From Alteromonas sp047556435 (GTDB taxonomy: Bacteria; Pseudomonadota; Gammaproteobacteria; Enterobacterales; Alteromonadaceae), in the NCBI RefSeq assembly GCF_047556435.1, contig NZ_CP180210.1, forward strand, positions 806,001 to 870,000: DNA of 64,000 nt, read 5' to 3'. A program made the translations under genes and the position numbers. Below are positions 53,873 through 63,637 of the stretch, piece after piece. Numbering within the stretch: position 1 is the stretch's first letter; every line of letters begins with the position of its first letter. The notes under the pieces are model-generated. The model ran no database searches. It was not told where the DNA came from and was given only the letters and a program-made list of their open reading frames with translations.

Positions 53873-54895
53873 TTATTTGACCTCGTTTATCATCCCATGC
53901 ATTCTCAACCAGCTGACATAGGCATCAAACCAGCCTGTACTGGTTGTTGTTTTCGGATACATGCCAAAGCCGTGACCGCCCTGTTCATAAAAGTGAAATT
54001 CAACCGGCTTTTTGGCAGCATGCCAGCTTTCAATCAGACCAAACTGGCTGTTTGCAAAGAACGGATCGTCTGCGGCTAAGGCAACGAACAGGGGAGGGGC
54101 GTCTTGTGGCACTTCAACCGAAGTAATCGGGCCATAAATGTTAGCAATGAATGCCGGGTTGGCGTCTTCACCCACTAACGTTGTTGCCATGGTCAACATA
54201 GCGCCTGCAGAAAACCCAATCATCCCAATCCGGTTGGCATCGATATTCCAGTCGTCGGCGCGGCGGCGGATGAGGGCGAAGGCAGCACGGGCATCTTCAA
54301 GTTGTGGAGCCAGTTGTTGTTTCATTTGGGCAGGCTCAGGGCGTGGAGGCCGTCGGCCTGTATTGGAAAACATCTCATCCATCGCGCGTGCGAAGTCAAC
54401 CATGTCAGCGGGTGTCTGGTTTAAACGATATTTAAGAACAAACGCGGCGATGCCTTGTTCGGCGAGAGCTTCGGCCACGTCCCAGCCCTCGTTTTCCATC
54501 GACAACGTGCGAAACCCGCCGCCTGGTGCGACTATCACCGCTGCGCCGCTGGCGTTAGCCGGATCGGGTAAAAACGGCGTGAGTGTGGCAACGGTCACGT
54601 TGCGCGCGAACTGGCTGCCATACTGAGAATGCCAGGCTTCATTGTGTTTTGCTCCAGGCAGCGGCCCGGTTCCTAATTCGATTGCCTCAGGCTGAGCCGG
54701 AGTGGCAATGACTGTCATGGTGTCGTTTGGCTGGGCCAACGAGAGCGTTGCGAACAAGCAGTTTGTTACAACCAGCAGCGTGGTCATCAAACCACGGACT
54801 ATACGCCGCAAAGATAACGCTGCACGCACTACTTTGAAAAGGCGTTGAGGCAATGTCAGTCCAGACCGGACAGGGTGATGAGCGAAGGTGTTCAT
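53873..54895 (-). CDS. exported alpha/beta hydrolase, carbohydrate-esterase-like
   Basis: A 340-residue secreted hydrolase. After a long positively charged N-region and a signal helix (TTLLVVTNCLFATLSLAQ) comes an alpha/beta hydrolase core: IVAPGGGF (oxyanion hole), IGMIGFSAGAM with Ser229, LAADDPFF with the Asp, and YEQGGHGFGM with the His. This matches exported esterases that accompany xylan/arabinoxylan enzymes. The ATG at 54895, nine bases after AAGGA, is preferred to one seven codons up. It lies 228 nt downstream of a GH43 gene on the same strand, so both probably act on plant or algal hemicellulose. Confidence 0.82.
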   Translation of the reverse strand: MNTFAHHPVRSGLTLPQRLFKVVRAALSLRRIVRGLMTTLLVVTNCLFATLSLAQPNDTMTVIATPAQPEAIELGTGPLPGAKHNEAWHSQYGSQFARNVTVATLTPFLPDPANASGAAVIVAPGGGFRTLSMENEGWDVAEALAEQGIAAFVLKYRLNQTPADMVDFARAMDEMFSNTGRRPPRPEPAQMKQQLAPQLEDARAAFALIRRRADDWNIDANRIGMIGFSAGAMLTMATTLVGEDANPAFIANIYGPITSVEVPQDAPPLFVALAADDPFFANSQFGLIESWHAAKKPVEFHFYEQGGHGFGMYPKTTTSTGWFDAYVSWLRMHGMINEVK

Positions 54896-55123
54896 CGTAT
54901 AGTATCCTTTTTTCATTTTCTTTGATTGCGAAAATCAACGCTGGGTCGAAATCCATAGCAAGTTGTAAAGCCAGTGGGGCTCTCAGCACCATTTAGTGTT
55001 GTCGTCATGACCATGGCTTGCCCAAAAAAGCCGGGCGAACTGTGAATAGTGTGGTGGCACGACTTTCGCTATTAGCGCTACCTTCAGTTAAGCTACAAAG
55101 GCAATTATTGCTGCTTCCCACCG

Positions 55124-56278
55124 TTATTCCTTAAATGTTCTGACGATGTCTTTAATAGTGCCGTCGGCATTGAAATACACCCTGTCGATGCACACCGACC
55201 TTCGGTAGCTTCCGCCGCCGGGAAGTTCAGCACTGTGGTAGGCCAGATACGTATTGCCGTTAAAGTCGAACATAGCAGGATGAATGGTGGTGGTGCCCGG
55301 CAACGGGTCCATAATCACGCTCTGATATTCCCACGGACCTGTTGCCGATGTGCTTGTGGCATAAGCAATGCTTTCCGGGAACCCTGCGGCATACACCAGA
55401 TAATAGATGCCATTATGTTTCGACACATAAGGCGCTTCTTCAAAATTCGGCAGCGTGTCAATGGCGTGGATCCGGACATTGCTGGTATCGCGGTTTTGCA
55501 TATTGCCCTGCGCATCGGTGGTATAGCGCTCGCCTTTTAAGTGGATCAGATCCGGCTCAAGTTCCACCCACCAAAGCTGTTGATTCCCCCAGTAAAGGTA
55601 GGCGCGGCCGTCGTCGTCAATAAAAACGGCGGGGTCAATATTGCGCCATGTATGGTCTTTGTATGCGGCGGTATCTTCCAGTAAAATCATGGGCATACCG
55701 CGAGGGTCTTCAAACGGGCCCTCAGGACTGTCTGACACGCCAACGCCGATGGAAAAGCCAAAGGCATCATCGCGTTGTCCGCCTTCGACAGTGGCATAAA
55801 AATAGTATTTTGATTTACCGCTTTCATCTTTTCTGTGTATGACATGGTGCGCGTAGGCATTACCGGTTTTCTCATCCCCCCGCGCCCAGTCAAAGTCAGA
55901 GTACGTAAGCACGGCCCCTTTATTTTCCCAGTTCACCATGTCACTGCTTGTCCACAGACGATAGTCATACATGCGGTAATCGTTACCGTCCTCGTACTGC
56001 TCGTCGTGCGTGGTGTAAAGGTACACCGTGCCATCAACCACCATCGCGGCGGGGTCGGCGGTGTAGATAATGTCGCCGACTTTGTTGGTTGGGTCGCTGG
56101 TATCGTATTTGATGATGGGGTTATCAAATCGTGTAGGGGCAGAATAGGCGTTTTCAGAGACGCTTGCTGAAGAGGACGAACCTTCCGAACTGCAGGCAGA
56201 TAGGCCAATAAGCGACACCAACACGCTCAGCATCAAAAAGGGAGGTTTACTATAAACTCGTCGATTCAGTCCGGCCAT
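55124..56278 (-). CDS. glycoside hydrolase family 43 lipoprotein
   Basis: A 384-residue lipoprotein (lipobox LSAC, Cys29, then a Ser-rich linker) with a five-bladed propeller of GH43. The catalytic base is Asp75 (YTADPAAMVVDG), the pKa modulator lies in WRNIDPAVFIDDDG, and the acid is the Glu of NFEEAPYVSKHNG. GH43 enzymes remove arabinose or xylose from arabinan and xylan. The active site is complete. It would sit on the outer or inner membrane facing out. The esterase gene follows. No transporter or regulator for pentose sugars is in the window. Confidence 0.9.
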   Translation of the reverse strand: MAGLNRRVYSKPPFLMLSVLVSLIGLSACSSEGSSSSASVSENAYSAPTRFDNPIIKYDTSDPTNKVGDIIYTADPAAMVVDGTVYLYTTHDEQYEDGNDYRMYDYRLWTSSDMVNWENKGAVLTYSDFDWARGDEKTGNAYAHHVIHRKDESGKSKYYFYATVEGGQRDDAFGFSIGVGVSDSPEGPFEDPRGMPMILLEDTAAYKDHTWRNIDPAVFIDDDGRAYLYWGNQQLWWVELEPDLIHLKGERYTTDAQGNMQNRDTSNVRIHAIDTLPNFEEAPYVSKHNGIYYLVYAAGFPESIAYATSTSATGPWEYQSVIMDPLPGTTTIHPAMFDFNGNTYLAYHSAELPGGGSYRRSVCIDRVYFNADGTIKDIVRTFKE

Positions 56279-56729
56279 GTCTCTGGGGTTCCACTAAGCA
56301 GAATGAAGTGGTTAACATTCTGTTAAAAATGAGAGCGAGAAGAAACGTCAATACCGTTATGAATCTGATTATTGAGCTTATTTTATTTGCTGTTGGCAAC
56401 ACAAAGTGAATTACCTGTCGACAGCAACGGTGCTTAAACGGTATCGGCGAATAACCAGCGAGCTAACAAGCTGAAGTACCTGAGTTCGGAAAACGGAGTT
56501 TCAAGTTGTTAACTTTTCGGTCAGAAAGTGCCTGTTTATGACCACGGCTACGTCCGTCTATAAGCCTGTTTTTCATCCACAATCTGAAAATCTGCACGTG
56601 TTGTAGCGTCAGGATCTCGCCTTGAACCGCGGTTTATTCCCAACCAAAAAATTGCGTTAGATACCTTCGGTTGGGGATTTCGCTTCTCGTCTACTAAGCT
56701 TATTACCTCAGGCAACTTCAGGAGGCACT
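56279..56729. other. divergent intergenic region with one hairpin, no gene seen
   Basis: A 451-nt gap between the GH43 gene and the TGase/M20 gene. CCCAACC and GGTTGGG (56639-56675) pair around a 23-nt loop 54 nt before the latter's start, a possible operator or leader element. AGGAGG sits five bases before the ATG. No other structure or frame stands out. Confidence 0.45.
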
Positions 56730-59678
56730 ATGCTTATTTTTGGCAGTACCCGGGAAACGCTTCCGATCACCGTCGAACTGGATCCGACGTCGGGCTTTCC
56801 ACTGCTGGAAGAAAAGGATGCGATCCTTCAGTACATTCTCGCTTATCTGGCATTGCCCTATTCCATTACCGATTACGGATGTGGCAAGAAAGCCAGTCTT
56901 ATCATTCATCAGTTGCTTCAACTGGCAATACCACCCTATGCAATTAGTCGTAGTTTGCTGCTTGAACCTGACCTGTCGGTTGACGCCCTGAACAATACTG
57001 ACTGGCAAACCCGGCAGCATGCGATGTCCGTTCACAATCCGTTAGGTGAAAGTATTGACCTGTCAAACCCGGTGCTAAAACAGGTCATGAAAGAGGAGTG
57101 TCCTGATGTACGTTTTTCTGACGATGCATGGACGGTTAACCACTATCAACTGACTGCTGAGCGCCGTAACTCGTTCACGCAGACCCGGTCTCACGTGATG
57201 TGCGTTATCAGTTTTTGGGATCAGAAACGCCGACAGGTCAGACAGCTTGTGCTTGATCCCAGTCTGAAAAAGGATGGGCTGTTTGAAGTATCACTAAGCC
57301 GAGAGTTAGTAAACTGTCCTGAAGCACTGCTGTTTTCTGCTCCTCTTTTGGGGTACTTCAGAATAGATGAGGCTGCCCTTACGTCCAAGCAAACTAAAGC
57401 GATAGCGTCGCTCGGGTATGAAAGCGCTGAACTTGCGTCGCATTCACTCAAAGAACATCACTCTCTGGTCAGGCAACTAGTTCGAGCGCCAGTTGACAGT
57501 ATCGGCGATCCGGATACGTGGACTTTTGCGAATACAGCCCGCCTTGTGGAGGACAATTCACCTTCAGATGACGCGTATTTTTCCCGGCAACGTCAGGCAA
57601 CCGGGGAGGGGGAGTGTCTCAGAGAGAAAGTTCAGGCATTGATAACGGCCAGAGAGCACCGACGCAGTGATGCAAGCGCATGTAGGGAGGCGCTGGTTCG
57701 CTGTGCAGATGAGTTAAATATCAGAGTCCATATTGCAAGAGACGCGGAATGGGCTGCCAAAAAACTGCAGCCCCTGGCTGATTTAGCCACCCAGGTAGTC
57801 TATTTCCAAAGTCTTGAAACCTTGGCGAAAAAACTGGCAAGTGGTAACCGCACTTCAGAGTCACTGCACTCGACAAAAGGGTTACAGGCGCTAAGAGGAC
57901 TTGGGGTTCGCCTTCGTCGTCGTATCGACCAACTTGCACAAGCATCCAAAGCACAGGATGAGCGCATTGATGCCCGCGCGTTGAACGAGCATTTTCATCA
58001 GGCTACTATTGCCACTATCAAACAGATGAACAAGGCCGGACTTACCGTATTTATTGATAAGGTGGGAAATGTACACGGCTTGCTTTTGTCTGAACGCGAC
58101 CGCGAGGCATTGTCTGGCGGACAACAGCACATTCCTGATTTCACCCGCGAATCAATAAGTCATGGCTCGCATATCGATACCGTCAATAATGCCGGTAAAT
58201 TTGACGGCAGGCTTGGTGTTCTGTCCGGAATAGAAGTGGCCCATACGCTGTATGATCTCAAGCGCTTTTATGACCGCGGCGAGGGTTACACAGAGACACC
58301 CCGGCGAGTACTCGTGACGGCCTACATTGGCGAAGAAATGACGTTTACCGGTAACAGCGTGTCGATGCCGGGTAGTGCCGCGATTGCCAGTCAGTCGAGT
58401 GTAGAAGACATCCACGGAATGAAAAACTCGCAAGGCCAGGTGTTTAAGCAACAGTTGGTAAAAATGCTTGAAGCATTAGCATCAGCGCAAAACGAACAGC
58501 AAATATTCCTATACAACCACCTTGAGAGCAATGAACCAGACGCACTGATAGATGCCTGCAGCGAACCTGCTGATTTTTATACCAGGCACACTTATGAGCG
58601 GCATATTGAGCAAGGCCCGGTGCTGGACAGAGCGAATGTGCCTACTGCGCTTGTCGATACTATTATGGGCATCCATCAGGAGGACTTTTTTATCACTGGC
58701 AAGCAAGCAGAAACGGCCGCGCTGTTACTGAACCATCAGCTTCGTCAGTTGACAGCGCGTCCAGATGCTTCTGATGCCCGCATTACCGTTGGGGTAACTG
58801 AAGGGCTAGGTGAAGATTGTTGTACAGAAAATGTGTACCCGGCGCTACGGTGGACACTGGAAGGTGAGATGAACCACGCAGGCGCTACGCCGACACCTGA
58901 CAGAAAAGATTCTGGGGTTGCAGCGGGTCGGCTGGCACGCTACTTCCTTGACTGGTTTGCTCAGTGTGATATTCCCTCAGACATAAAAGATAAGCTGCGA
59001 CCCAGCATCAGTAACCTGAATTTAACCCCCGGTACTGACAGAAACGTGATCCCCGGTTCAGTGAGTTTTACTACTGCACTGGTTTGCGACTCTGCCCACC
59101 CCAGAAAAATGATTGGCCGGGAGGTCAGAGAGGACTTAACACAAACGCTTGAAGGTTACGTAATTGGAACCTTGGGGCGCCGTGTCAGTACAGGGGGAGA
59201 AGGCATCAGACTGTGTCGTGTGCAACCTGTCAGTTATACCAATGTTTACGACCGGACCCGGGTTACCCTGGATCTGCGGTGTGACTCGGCCAGAGTGACA
59301 AAGGCCTGCTTAGACAGCATAAAGGATATCGTGACATCCATCGAACAGGAGTGTGATGTACAGATTGAGCGTCGTCCTCAACAGGATTTGCCCCCCTTTG
59401 GGCTGGAGACGTCAGGTCAGGTGTTACTGATGGAACGCAGCTACGGAGGGAGTCATAACCCGAAGGAGACAGAAATGCTGGCAGATATACTGCGAGGCTC
59501 TATTCTTCAGTTCGACGCGACATGCCAGTTTCTGTCCGATAGTAACGACGGCGTTGCGCAACTGTTCAGCTACGTGGACTCAATAATTCCGGATGACTGG
59601 AAGCAAAAGCAGCCGCGGTTTACCAGTGGTGCGCTTCACGATACTTGCAATATTGCTGCTCGCGCACAATGTCTCTGA
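56730..59678 (+). CDS. transglutaminase-like / M20 amidohydrolase (HyuC/AAC-type) fusion
   Basis: A 982-residue cytoplasmic protein with no signal peptide. The C-terminal half (about residues 400-975) is an M20-type zinc amidohydrolase of the N-carbamoyl-amino-acid/allantoate hydrolase group: GSHIDTV (His481, Asp483), KFDGRLGV (Asp492), YIGEEMTF (Glu535, Glu536), RHIEQGPVLD (His625, Glu627) and MNHAGATPTPDR. The N-terminal half looks like a transglutaminase-type papain fold: YGCGKKASLIIHQLLQLAIP (Cys51), SHVMCVISFW (His155) and LVLDPSL (Asp176). The TGase assignment is my own reading and less certain. A helical linker (about 270-440) joins them. AGGAGG precedes the ATG. The isochorismatase-family gene follows after 26 nt. 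Substrate unknown; hydrolysis of an amide or ureide is likely. Confidence 0.78.
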   Translation: MLIFGSTRETLPITVELDPTSGFPLLEEKDAILQYILAYLALPYSITDYGCGKKASLIIHQLLQLAIPPYAISRSLLLEPDLSVDALNNTDWQTRQHAMSVHNPLGESIDLSNPVLKQVMKEECPDVRFSDDAWTVNHYQLTAERRNSFTQTRSHVMCVISFWDQKRRQVRQLVLDPSLKKDGLFEVSLSRELVNCPEALLFSAPLLGYFRIDEAALTSKQTKAIASLGYESAELASHSLKEHHSLVRQLVRAPVDSIGDPDTWTFANTARLVEDNSPSDDAYFSRQRQATGEGECLREKVQALITAREHRRSDASACREALVRCADELNIRVHIARDAEWAAKKLQPLADLATQVVYFQSLETLAKKLASGNRTSESLHSTKGLQALRGLGVRLRRRIDQLAQASKAQDERIDARALNEHFHQATIATIKQMNKAGLTVFIDKVGNVHGLLLSERDREALSGGQQHIPDFTRESISHGSHIDTVNNAGKFDGRLGVLSGIEVAHTLYDLKRFYDRGEGYTETPRRVLVTAYIGEEMTFTGNSVSMPGSAAIASQSSVEDIHGMKNSQGQVFKQQLVKMLEALASAQNEQQIFLYNHLESNEPDALIDACSEPADFYTRHTYERHIEQGPVLDRANVPTALVDTIMGIHQEDFFITGKQAETAALLLNHQLRQLTARPDASDARITVGVTEGLGEDCCTENVYPALRWTLEGEMNHAGATPTPDRKDSGVAAGRLARYFLDWFAQCDIPSDIKDKLRPSISNLNLTPGTDRNVIPGSVSFTTALVCDSAHPRKMIGREVREDLTQTLEGYVIGTLGRRVSTGGEGIRLCRVQPVSYTNVYDRTRVTLDLRCDSARVTKACLDSIKDIVTSIEQECDVQIERRPQQDLPPFGLETSGQVLLMERSYGGSHNPKETEMLADILRGSILQFDATCQFLSDSNDGVAQLFSYVDSIIPDDWKQKQPRFTSGALHDTCNIAARAQCL

Positions 59679-59704
59679 ATTCAGGTTAGTAAGGAAGCAG
59701 TTTC

Positions 59705-60415
59705 ATGAGCAACGATGGTAACGACAAGCCTGTCTCTATTAATGATTTTGAACCACAGCCGGCAATGGCACTACGCAACAGTGACGAGGTCAATACCTCC
59801 CCAAAAACGTCGGAAAGCGCGCTGCTGTGTATAGATATTCAATATCTCGGCGCAAAAGAGGGCTTCGGGACATTTGCAGACCATGGCTCCACGGGGGTAT
59901 CAGAACAAGCGATTGATTATTATCTCGATCGGGTTGAAAACGTGGTAGTGCCAAATGTTGCTAAGCTACAAAAAGCCTTCAGGAAAAATAACTTAGAAGT
60001 GATTCATGCACGGATCCAAAGTATGACTGCGGATGGCCGTGACCGAAGTCAGGAGCACGTTCGTCTGGGACTGCATGCGGCCCCTGGCTCTACGCTGGCT
60101 GAGTTTTTGCCCCCGGTCGCACCCAAACCTAATGAAGTGGTATTTAACAAAACGGCCAGCGGCCTCTTTGTCAGCACGAATATTCATTATGTGTTGGGAA
60201 ACATGGGGGTAAAGGATCTCTATATCGTGGGTGTGTACACCAATGAATGTGTCAGTAGCGCAGTAAGAAGTGCTGCCGACCTGGGATATCGCGTGACATT
60301 GATAAGTGATGCGACAGCGGCGATTACGCCATCGTTACAAAAATCGTCAATATTGACCATTAAAGAGCGCTATGCGCAGGTGAAAGAGACAGATGAAGTG
60401 CTTGAGGGAATGTAA
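59705..60415 (+). CDS. isochorismatase-family cysteine hydrolase
   Basis: A 236-residue hydrolase with the family's catalytic triad visible: Asp44 (LLCIDIQY), Lys149 (VFNKTASGLF) and Cys182 (VYTNECVSSAVRSA). The cis-peptide turn before the Cys is normal. The first 35 residues are an extra polar segment. Members include N-carbamoylsarcosine amidase, nicotinamidase and ureidoacrylate amidase, all acting on amide or ureide C-N bonds. That chemistry matches the upstream M20 domain, 26 nt away in the same operon, and suggests consecutive steps in one pathway. The exact substrate is not readable. Confidence 0.88.
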   Translation: MSNDGNDKPVSINDFEPQPAMALRNSDEVNTSPKTSESALLCIDIQYLGAKEGFGTFADHGSTGVSEQAIDYYLDRVENVVVPNVAKLQKAFRKNNLEVIHARIQSMTADGRDRSQEHVRLGLHAAPGSTLAEFLPPVAPKPNEVVFNKTASGLFVSTNIHYVLGNMGVKDLYIVGVYTNECVSSAVRSAADLGYRVTLISDATAAITPSLQKSSILTIKERYAQVKETDEVLEGM

Positions 60416-60727
60416 CTCTATTACTGGTAGTTTATTCCACTTCACTCTGATGAGAATAATTCAACAGCGCTATGAGTAATATCGCATTTTCTGAGCTTCC
60501 TCAGGTCTGTCCTTTCAGCGTTGAGCGCTAATTTGGGGTGTGGCCGTATCCGCTTTTTAATATACGAGAAGGCGTTCACTCTGCAGAGACGATGGCGGCG
60601 TCGCTGAATGAGACAGTAGAAAAATGCTCATCGGAAGACATCAGGAACATAGGTACCAAACACTGTGTTAATTAGTGCAAATTTGAACTTAAAAGTTTTG
60701 CAGATAAACAAAATGAATGGAGGCTTC
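60416..60727. other. intergenic, no gene seen
   Basis: A 312-nt gap. There is no terminator-like hairpin after the hydrolase gene and no supported frame. The start of the next gene has GGAGG four bases upstream. Confidence 0.4.
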
Positions 60728-61249
60728 ATGAGAGATAATGATTACAACCGCTACTTTATCGCGTCGGATGTCAAAACAGTAGAGAGTCTGATAACCAGTC
60801 TTAAAAATGCAGGAGTAAGCGAAGACAATATTGGTGTGGTTAGCCGGGACAGCGATATTGTGCGTGCAGACTTACCTGAGGCGGATTTGTCAGAAAAATC
60901 TGCTATCCCGGAATCGTTGAAAAGAGGGGCATTGTTGGGATCGGGTGCCGGTCTTCTGGCTGGTGTTCTTATCAGTGTGTTCCCTGTCGCAGGTCTTGCC
61001 GCAGGCGGTGCTGCGATAGCTGGAATGACTGCGGGCGGTGCGGTGGTAGGCTCCTGGTCAGCGACGATGATAGGCGTCAGTGAAAGCAGTCCGTTAGTAA
61101 AGCAATTTGAAGACGCGCTGGATAACGAGAAAACACTGATATTTTGTGATTTGTCCGATGAGGAAGAAAAGCGCGTCGCAAAAAGCCTGAGTGATAGCTC
61201 TCAAAAGTTAGAACACGGGACACTCTCCAGCGAAGATAAAGCGTCTTAA
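60728..61249 (+). CDS. glycine-zipper membrane protein, unknown function
   Basis: A 173-residue protein in three parts. Residues of about 1-60 are a soluble alpha/beta lead (YFIASDVKTVESLITSLKNAG, then EDNIGVVSRD). Residues of about 75-125 are a Gly/Ala-rich hydrophobic hairpin (LGSGAGLLAGVLI; AAGGAAIAGMTAGGAVVG) like glycine-zipper proteins. An acidic tail closes it. The lead resembles the N-terminal part of DUF1269-like stress proteins by eye. The frame is open 21 codons upstream, but GGAGG fixes the ATG at 60728. Function unknown. Confidence 0.78.
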   Translation: MRDNDYNRYFIASDVKTVESLITSLKNAGVSEDNIGVVSRDSDIVRADLPEADLSEKSAIPESLKRGALLGSGAGLLAGVLISVFPVAGLAAGGAAIAGMTAGGAVVGSWSATMIGVSESSPLVKQFEDALDNEKTLIFCDLSDEEEKRVAKSLSDSSQKLEHGTLSSEDKAS

Positions 61250-61364
61250 TTTGAGATAAACTGGCTATGATTAAACATATGCCCCAAGCCCGAACAACCC
61301 GGAAATCTCTGACATCATTGCGCTGACGCGAAATGGCAGAGGTTTCCTAACGGGGCTGGTTGTA

Positions 61365-62942
61365 TTACGCGCCCTTGCGAAGTTCCCTGCGAAGAATTTT
61401 TCCTACCGTTGATTTTGGTAATTCATCAAGAACCGTTATGCTTTTTGGCACCTTATAGCCGGTGAGATGTTCGCGACAATAAGCTCGTAGCGCCTCGGTA
61501 TCGACCTCTTTTTCGGTCGTGATAAAGGCACACACACGTTCGCCGGAATTGTCATCCGGCATGCCAACGACGGCGGCTTCCATCACATCCGGATGCGATG
61601 TGAGTACGTCTTCAACCTCGTTTGGATACACGTTAAACCCGGATACCAGGATCATATCTTTCAGACGATCGACAATTTTCACAGCGCCTGATTCGGTAAA
61701 CTCGCCGATGTCGCCGGTCTTGAAATATCCATCTTCAGTCATGACTTTGGCCGTCTCATCATCTCGGTTCCAGTAACCCAGCATGACCTGCGGACCGCGG
61801 GCCGCAATCTGTCCGGACTCGCCTTCTGCAACAGGGTTGTCATGGCTGTCCAGCAGTACGATGTCGGTATCTGCCAGTGGCAAACCTACCGTACCAATTT
61901 CTTCCTCGCCCGGATTGTTAAAGCATAGCACCGGTGCGGTTTCCGACAATCCGTAACCTTCGGTAATGCTGCACCCGGTTACGTCTTTCCAGATAGCAAC
62001 CGCGCCCTTGGTTAACGCTGTTCCTCCAGAAAGTGTCAGGTGCAGCTCGGAAAAGTCGAGCTTTGCAAACTCAGGATGGCGTCCTAATCCGACGAACAGG
62101 GTGTTGATACCCGCAAAGGTGGTAAATTTGTGTGGTCTCAGAGTTTGGATAAAGCCGTCAATGTCACGCGGGTTAGGAATGAGTATGGTCTGACATCCCT
62201 TCGCAAAGAAAGTCATCATACATACAGTAAACGCGTAAATATGATAAAGCGGCAGCGGACAGACAACGACCTCTTTGCCATCCCGGAAGCGGGCACCGAG
62301 GCGATCCAGCGTCTGGATACTGTTTGCCAGCACGTTCCTGTGACTGAGCGCGGCGCCTTTTGATACCCCGGTAGTGCCGCCTGTGTATTGCAGCATACAT
62401 AACTCATCAAGCTGGGTTTCTGGACGTGGTGGTAATGTTAGTGCGCTGCCTTTATCCAGCACGACCGTTAGAGATGTCGTGTCGTTGATATCAGGAGCTG
62501 AATCGGGGTCAAGTAATTCTGTCGCCGACGTGGTGATGACAGTGGTTATGCCAGTGTCGGCTTTAATGGCCTCAAATTTCGGCATCAGGTCACTCAGAAT
62601 AACCAGTGCCTTCGCACCGCTGTCGGTAAACTGGTGTTTCATCTCCCGCTCAGTATAGAGTGGGTTAGTATTCACTACCACAAACCCAGCACGTAAAGCG
62701 CCGTAAACTGCAATGGGGTTTTGGATCAGGTTGGGAAGTTGTATGGCAATTCTGTCGCCGGGTTCAAGCTCTGTATTATGAAGAAGGTAACTTGCGAAAG
62801 CGCGGGAATGCGCTTCTATCTGACTGAACGTCAGTGTTTGCCCCAACGCAGTGTAAGCGGGCTTATCAGCAAACCGCGCCAGTACCTGTTCAATATAATC
62901 TGCCAGCGAAGATACATTATCCGGATAGGTCAAACTTGTCAT
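61365..62942 (-). CDS. AMP-binding acyl-CoA ligase (long-chain fatty acid CoA ligase type)
   Basis: A 525-residue adenylate-forming enzyme that activates a carboxylic acid with ATP and joins it to CoA. It has LQYTGGTTGVSKGAALSHRN (phosphate loop), TEGYGLSETAPV, YFKTGDIGEF and the C-terminal lysine segment LPKSTVGKILRREL. The pattern is that of FadD-like enzymes acting on medium or long chains. There is no signal peptide. The start is the ATG giving MTSLTYPDN; an open stretch of 17 codons upstream has no ribosome site. Single gene; chain-length preference unknown. Confidence 0.92.
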   Translation of the reverse strand: MTSLTYPDNVSSLADYIEQVLARFADKPAYTALGQTLTFSQIEAHSRAFASYLLHNTELEPGDRIAIQLPNLIQNPIAVYGALRAGFVVVNTNPLYTEREMKHQFTDSGAKALVILSDLMPKFEAIKADTGITTVITTSATELLDPDSAPDINDTTSLTVVLDKGSALTLPPRPETQLDELCMLQYTGGTTGVSKGAALSHRNVLANSIQTLDRLGARFRDGKEVVVCPLPLYHIYAFTVCMMTFFAKGCQTILIPNPRDIDGFIQTLRPHKFTTFAGINTLFVGLGRHPEFAKLDFSELHLTLSGGTALTKGAVAIWKDVTGCSITEGYGLSETAPVLCFNNPGEEEIGTVGLPLADTDIVLLDSHDNPVAEGESGQIAARGPQVMLGYWNRDDETAKVMTEDGYFKTGDIGEFTESGAVKIVDRLKDMILVSGFNVYPNEVEDVLTSHPDVMEAAVVGMPDDNSGERVCAFITTEKEVDTEALRAYCREHLTGYKVPKSITVLDELPKSTVGKILRRELRKGA

Positions 62943-63071
62943 AAGGCGGTAACCACGATTGAAATATAAATTGAGATTCGTTAACCCTAGCAAAGGTTCT
63001 GAATTATTTACATTTTGATTACATGATTAGTATCTATTCACAGGGTTTATGCAGAACTATACAAGGTGGTG

Positions 63072-63533
63072 TTATTTTGTTCGCGCGACCTGATCCGCAA
63101 CCGCAAACGTGAGCCCGCCAAGAAACCCGGCACTGCTTTGAAGTAATTTTCCGCCAGTATCACGCGCGCCCGCAATCAGCGTCACATCCATGATAGGGTG
63201 CATAGCCAGCAACATTACGAGCATCCCGAAGGCGCCGGCACTGGCGCAGATTAAAGCATAAAGTGCCCCGCGGTGCGGTAGAAAGCGGCCAGTCAATGAC
63301 GCTGCGCCCATCGCCATAAACAGCATCGCGAAAATCGCCGTACCATACGCAGGCAATAGCCCTGCCAAATCATAGGCAATGGTTGCCAGGCGCTCAGCCA
63401 GAGGAATCTGCACATTCAGTTCACTGAGGCGAGCCAGGACAGATTGAGTATGAAAGATACTGGCAAAGCTGTATGTGACTAAAAAGGCTGGTACTAAAGT
63501 TAATATAAAGCGGACAAACTTTTTCACATTCAC
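63072..63533 (-). CDS. small inner-membrane protein, unknown function
   Basis: A 153-residue hydrophobic protein with four predicted helices (about residues 8-28, 52-75, 87-108 and 128-147). The first contains TLVPAFLVTYSFASIF and the last SSAGFLGGLTFAVADQV. I do not recognise the family. It lies between the acyl-CoA ligase and the divergent sugar dehydrogenase. Confidence 0.7.
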   Translation of the reverse strand: MNVKKFVRFILTLVPAFLVTYSFASIFHTQSVLARLSELNVQIPLAERLATIAYDLAGLLPAYGTAIFAMLFMAMGAASLTGRFLPHRGALYALICASAGAFGMLVMLLAMHPIMDVTLIAGARDTGGKLLQSSAGFLGGLTFAVADQVARTK

Positions 63534-63637
63534 TCCCGTTTGAATGCGTTGTTGCTGAGCGTCGACAGTGGTGTTGGCGCAGCCTTATCATTCCATGGTA
63601 GGGTAGGCATCTTCAAGTTTTCTTTGCATCTAACATC

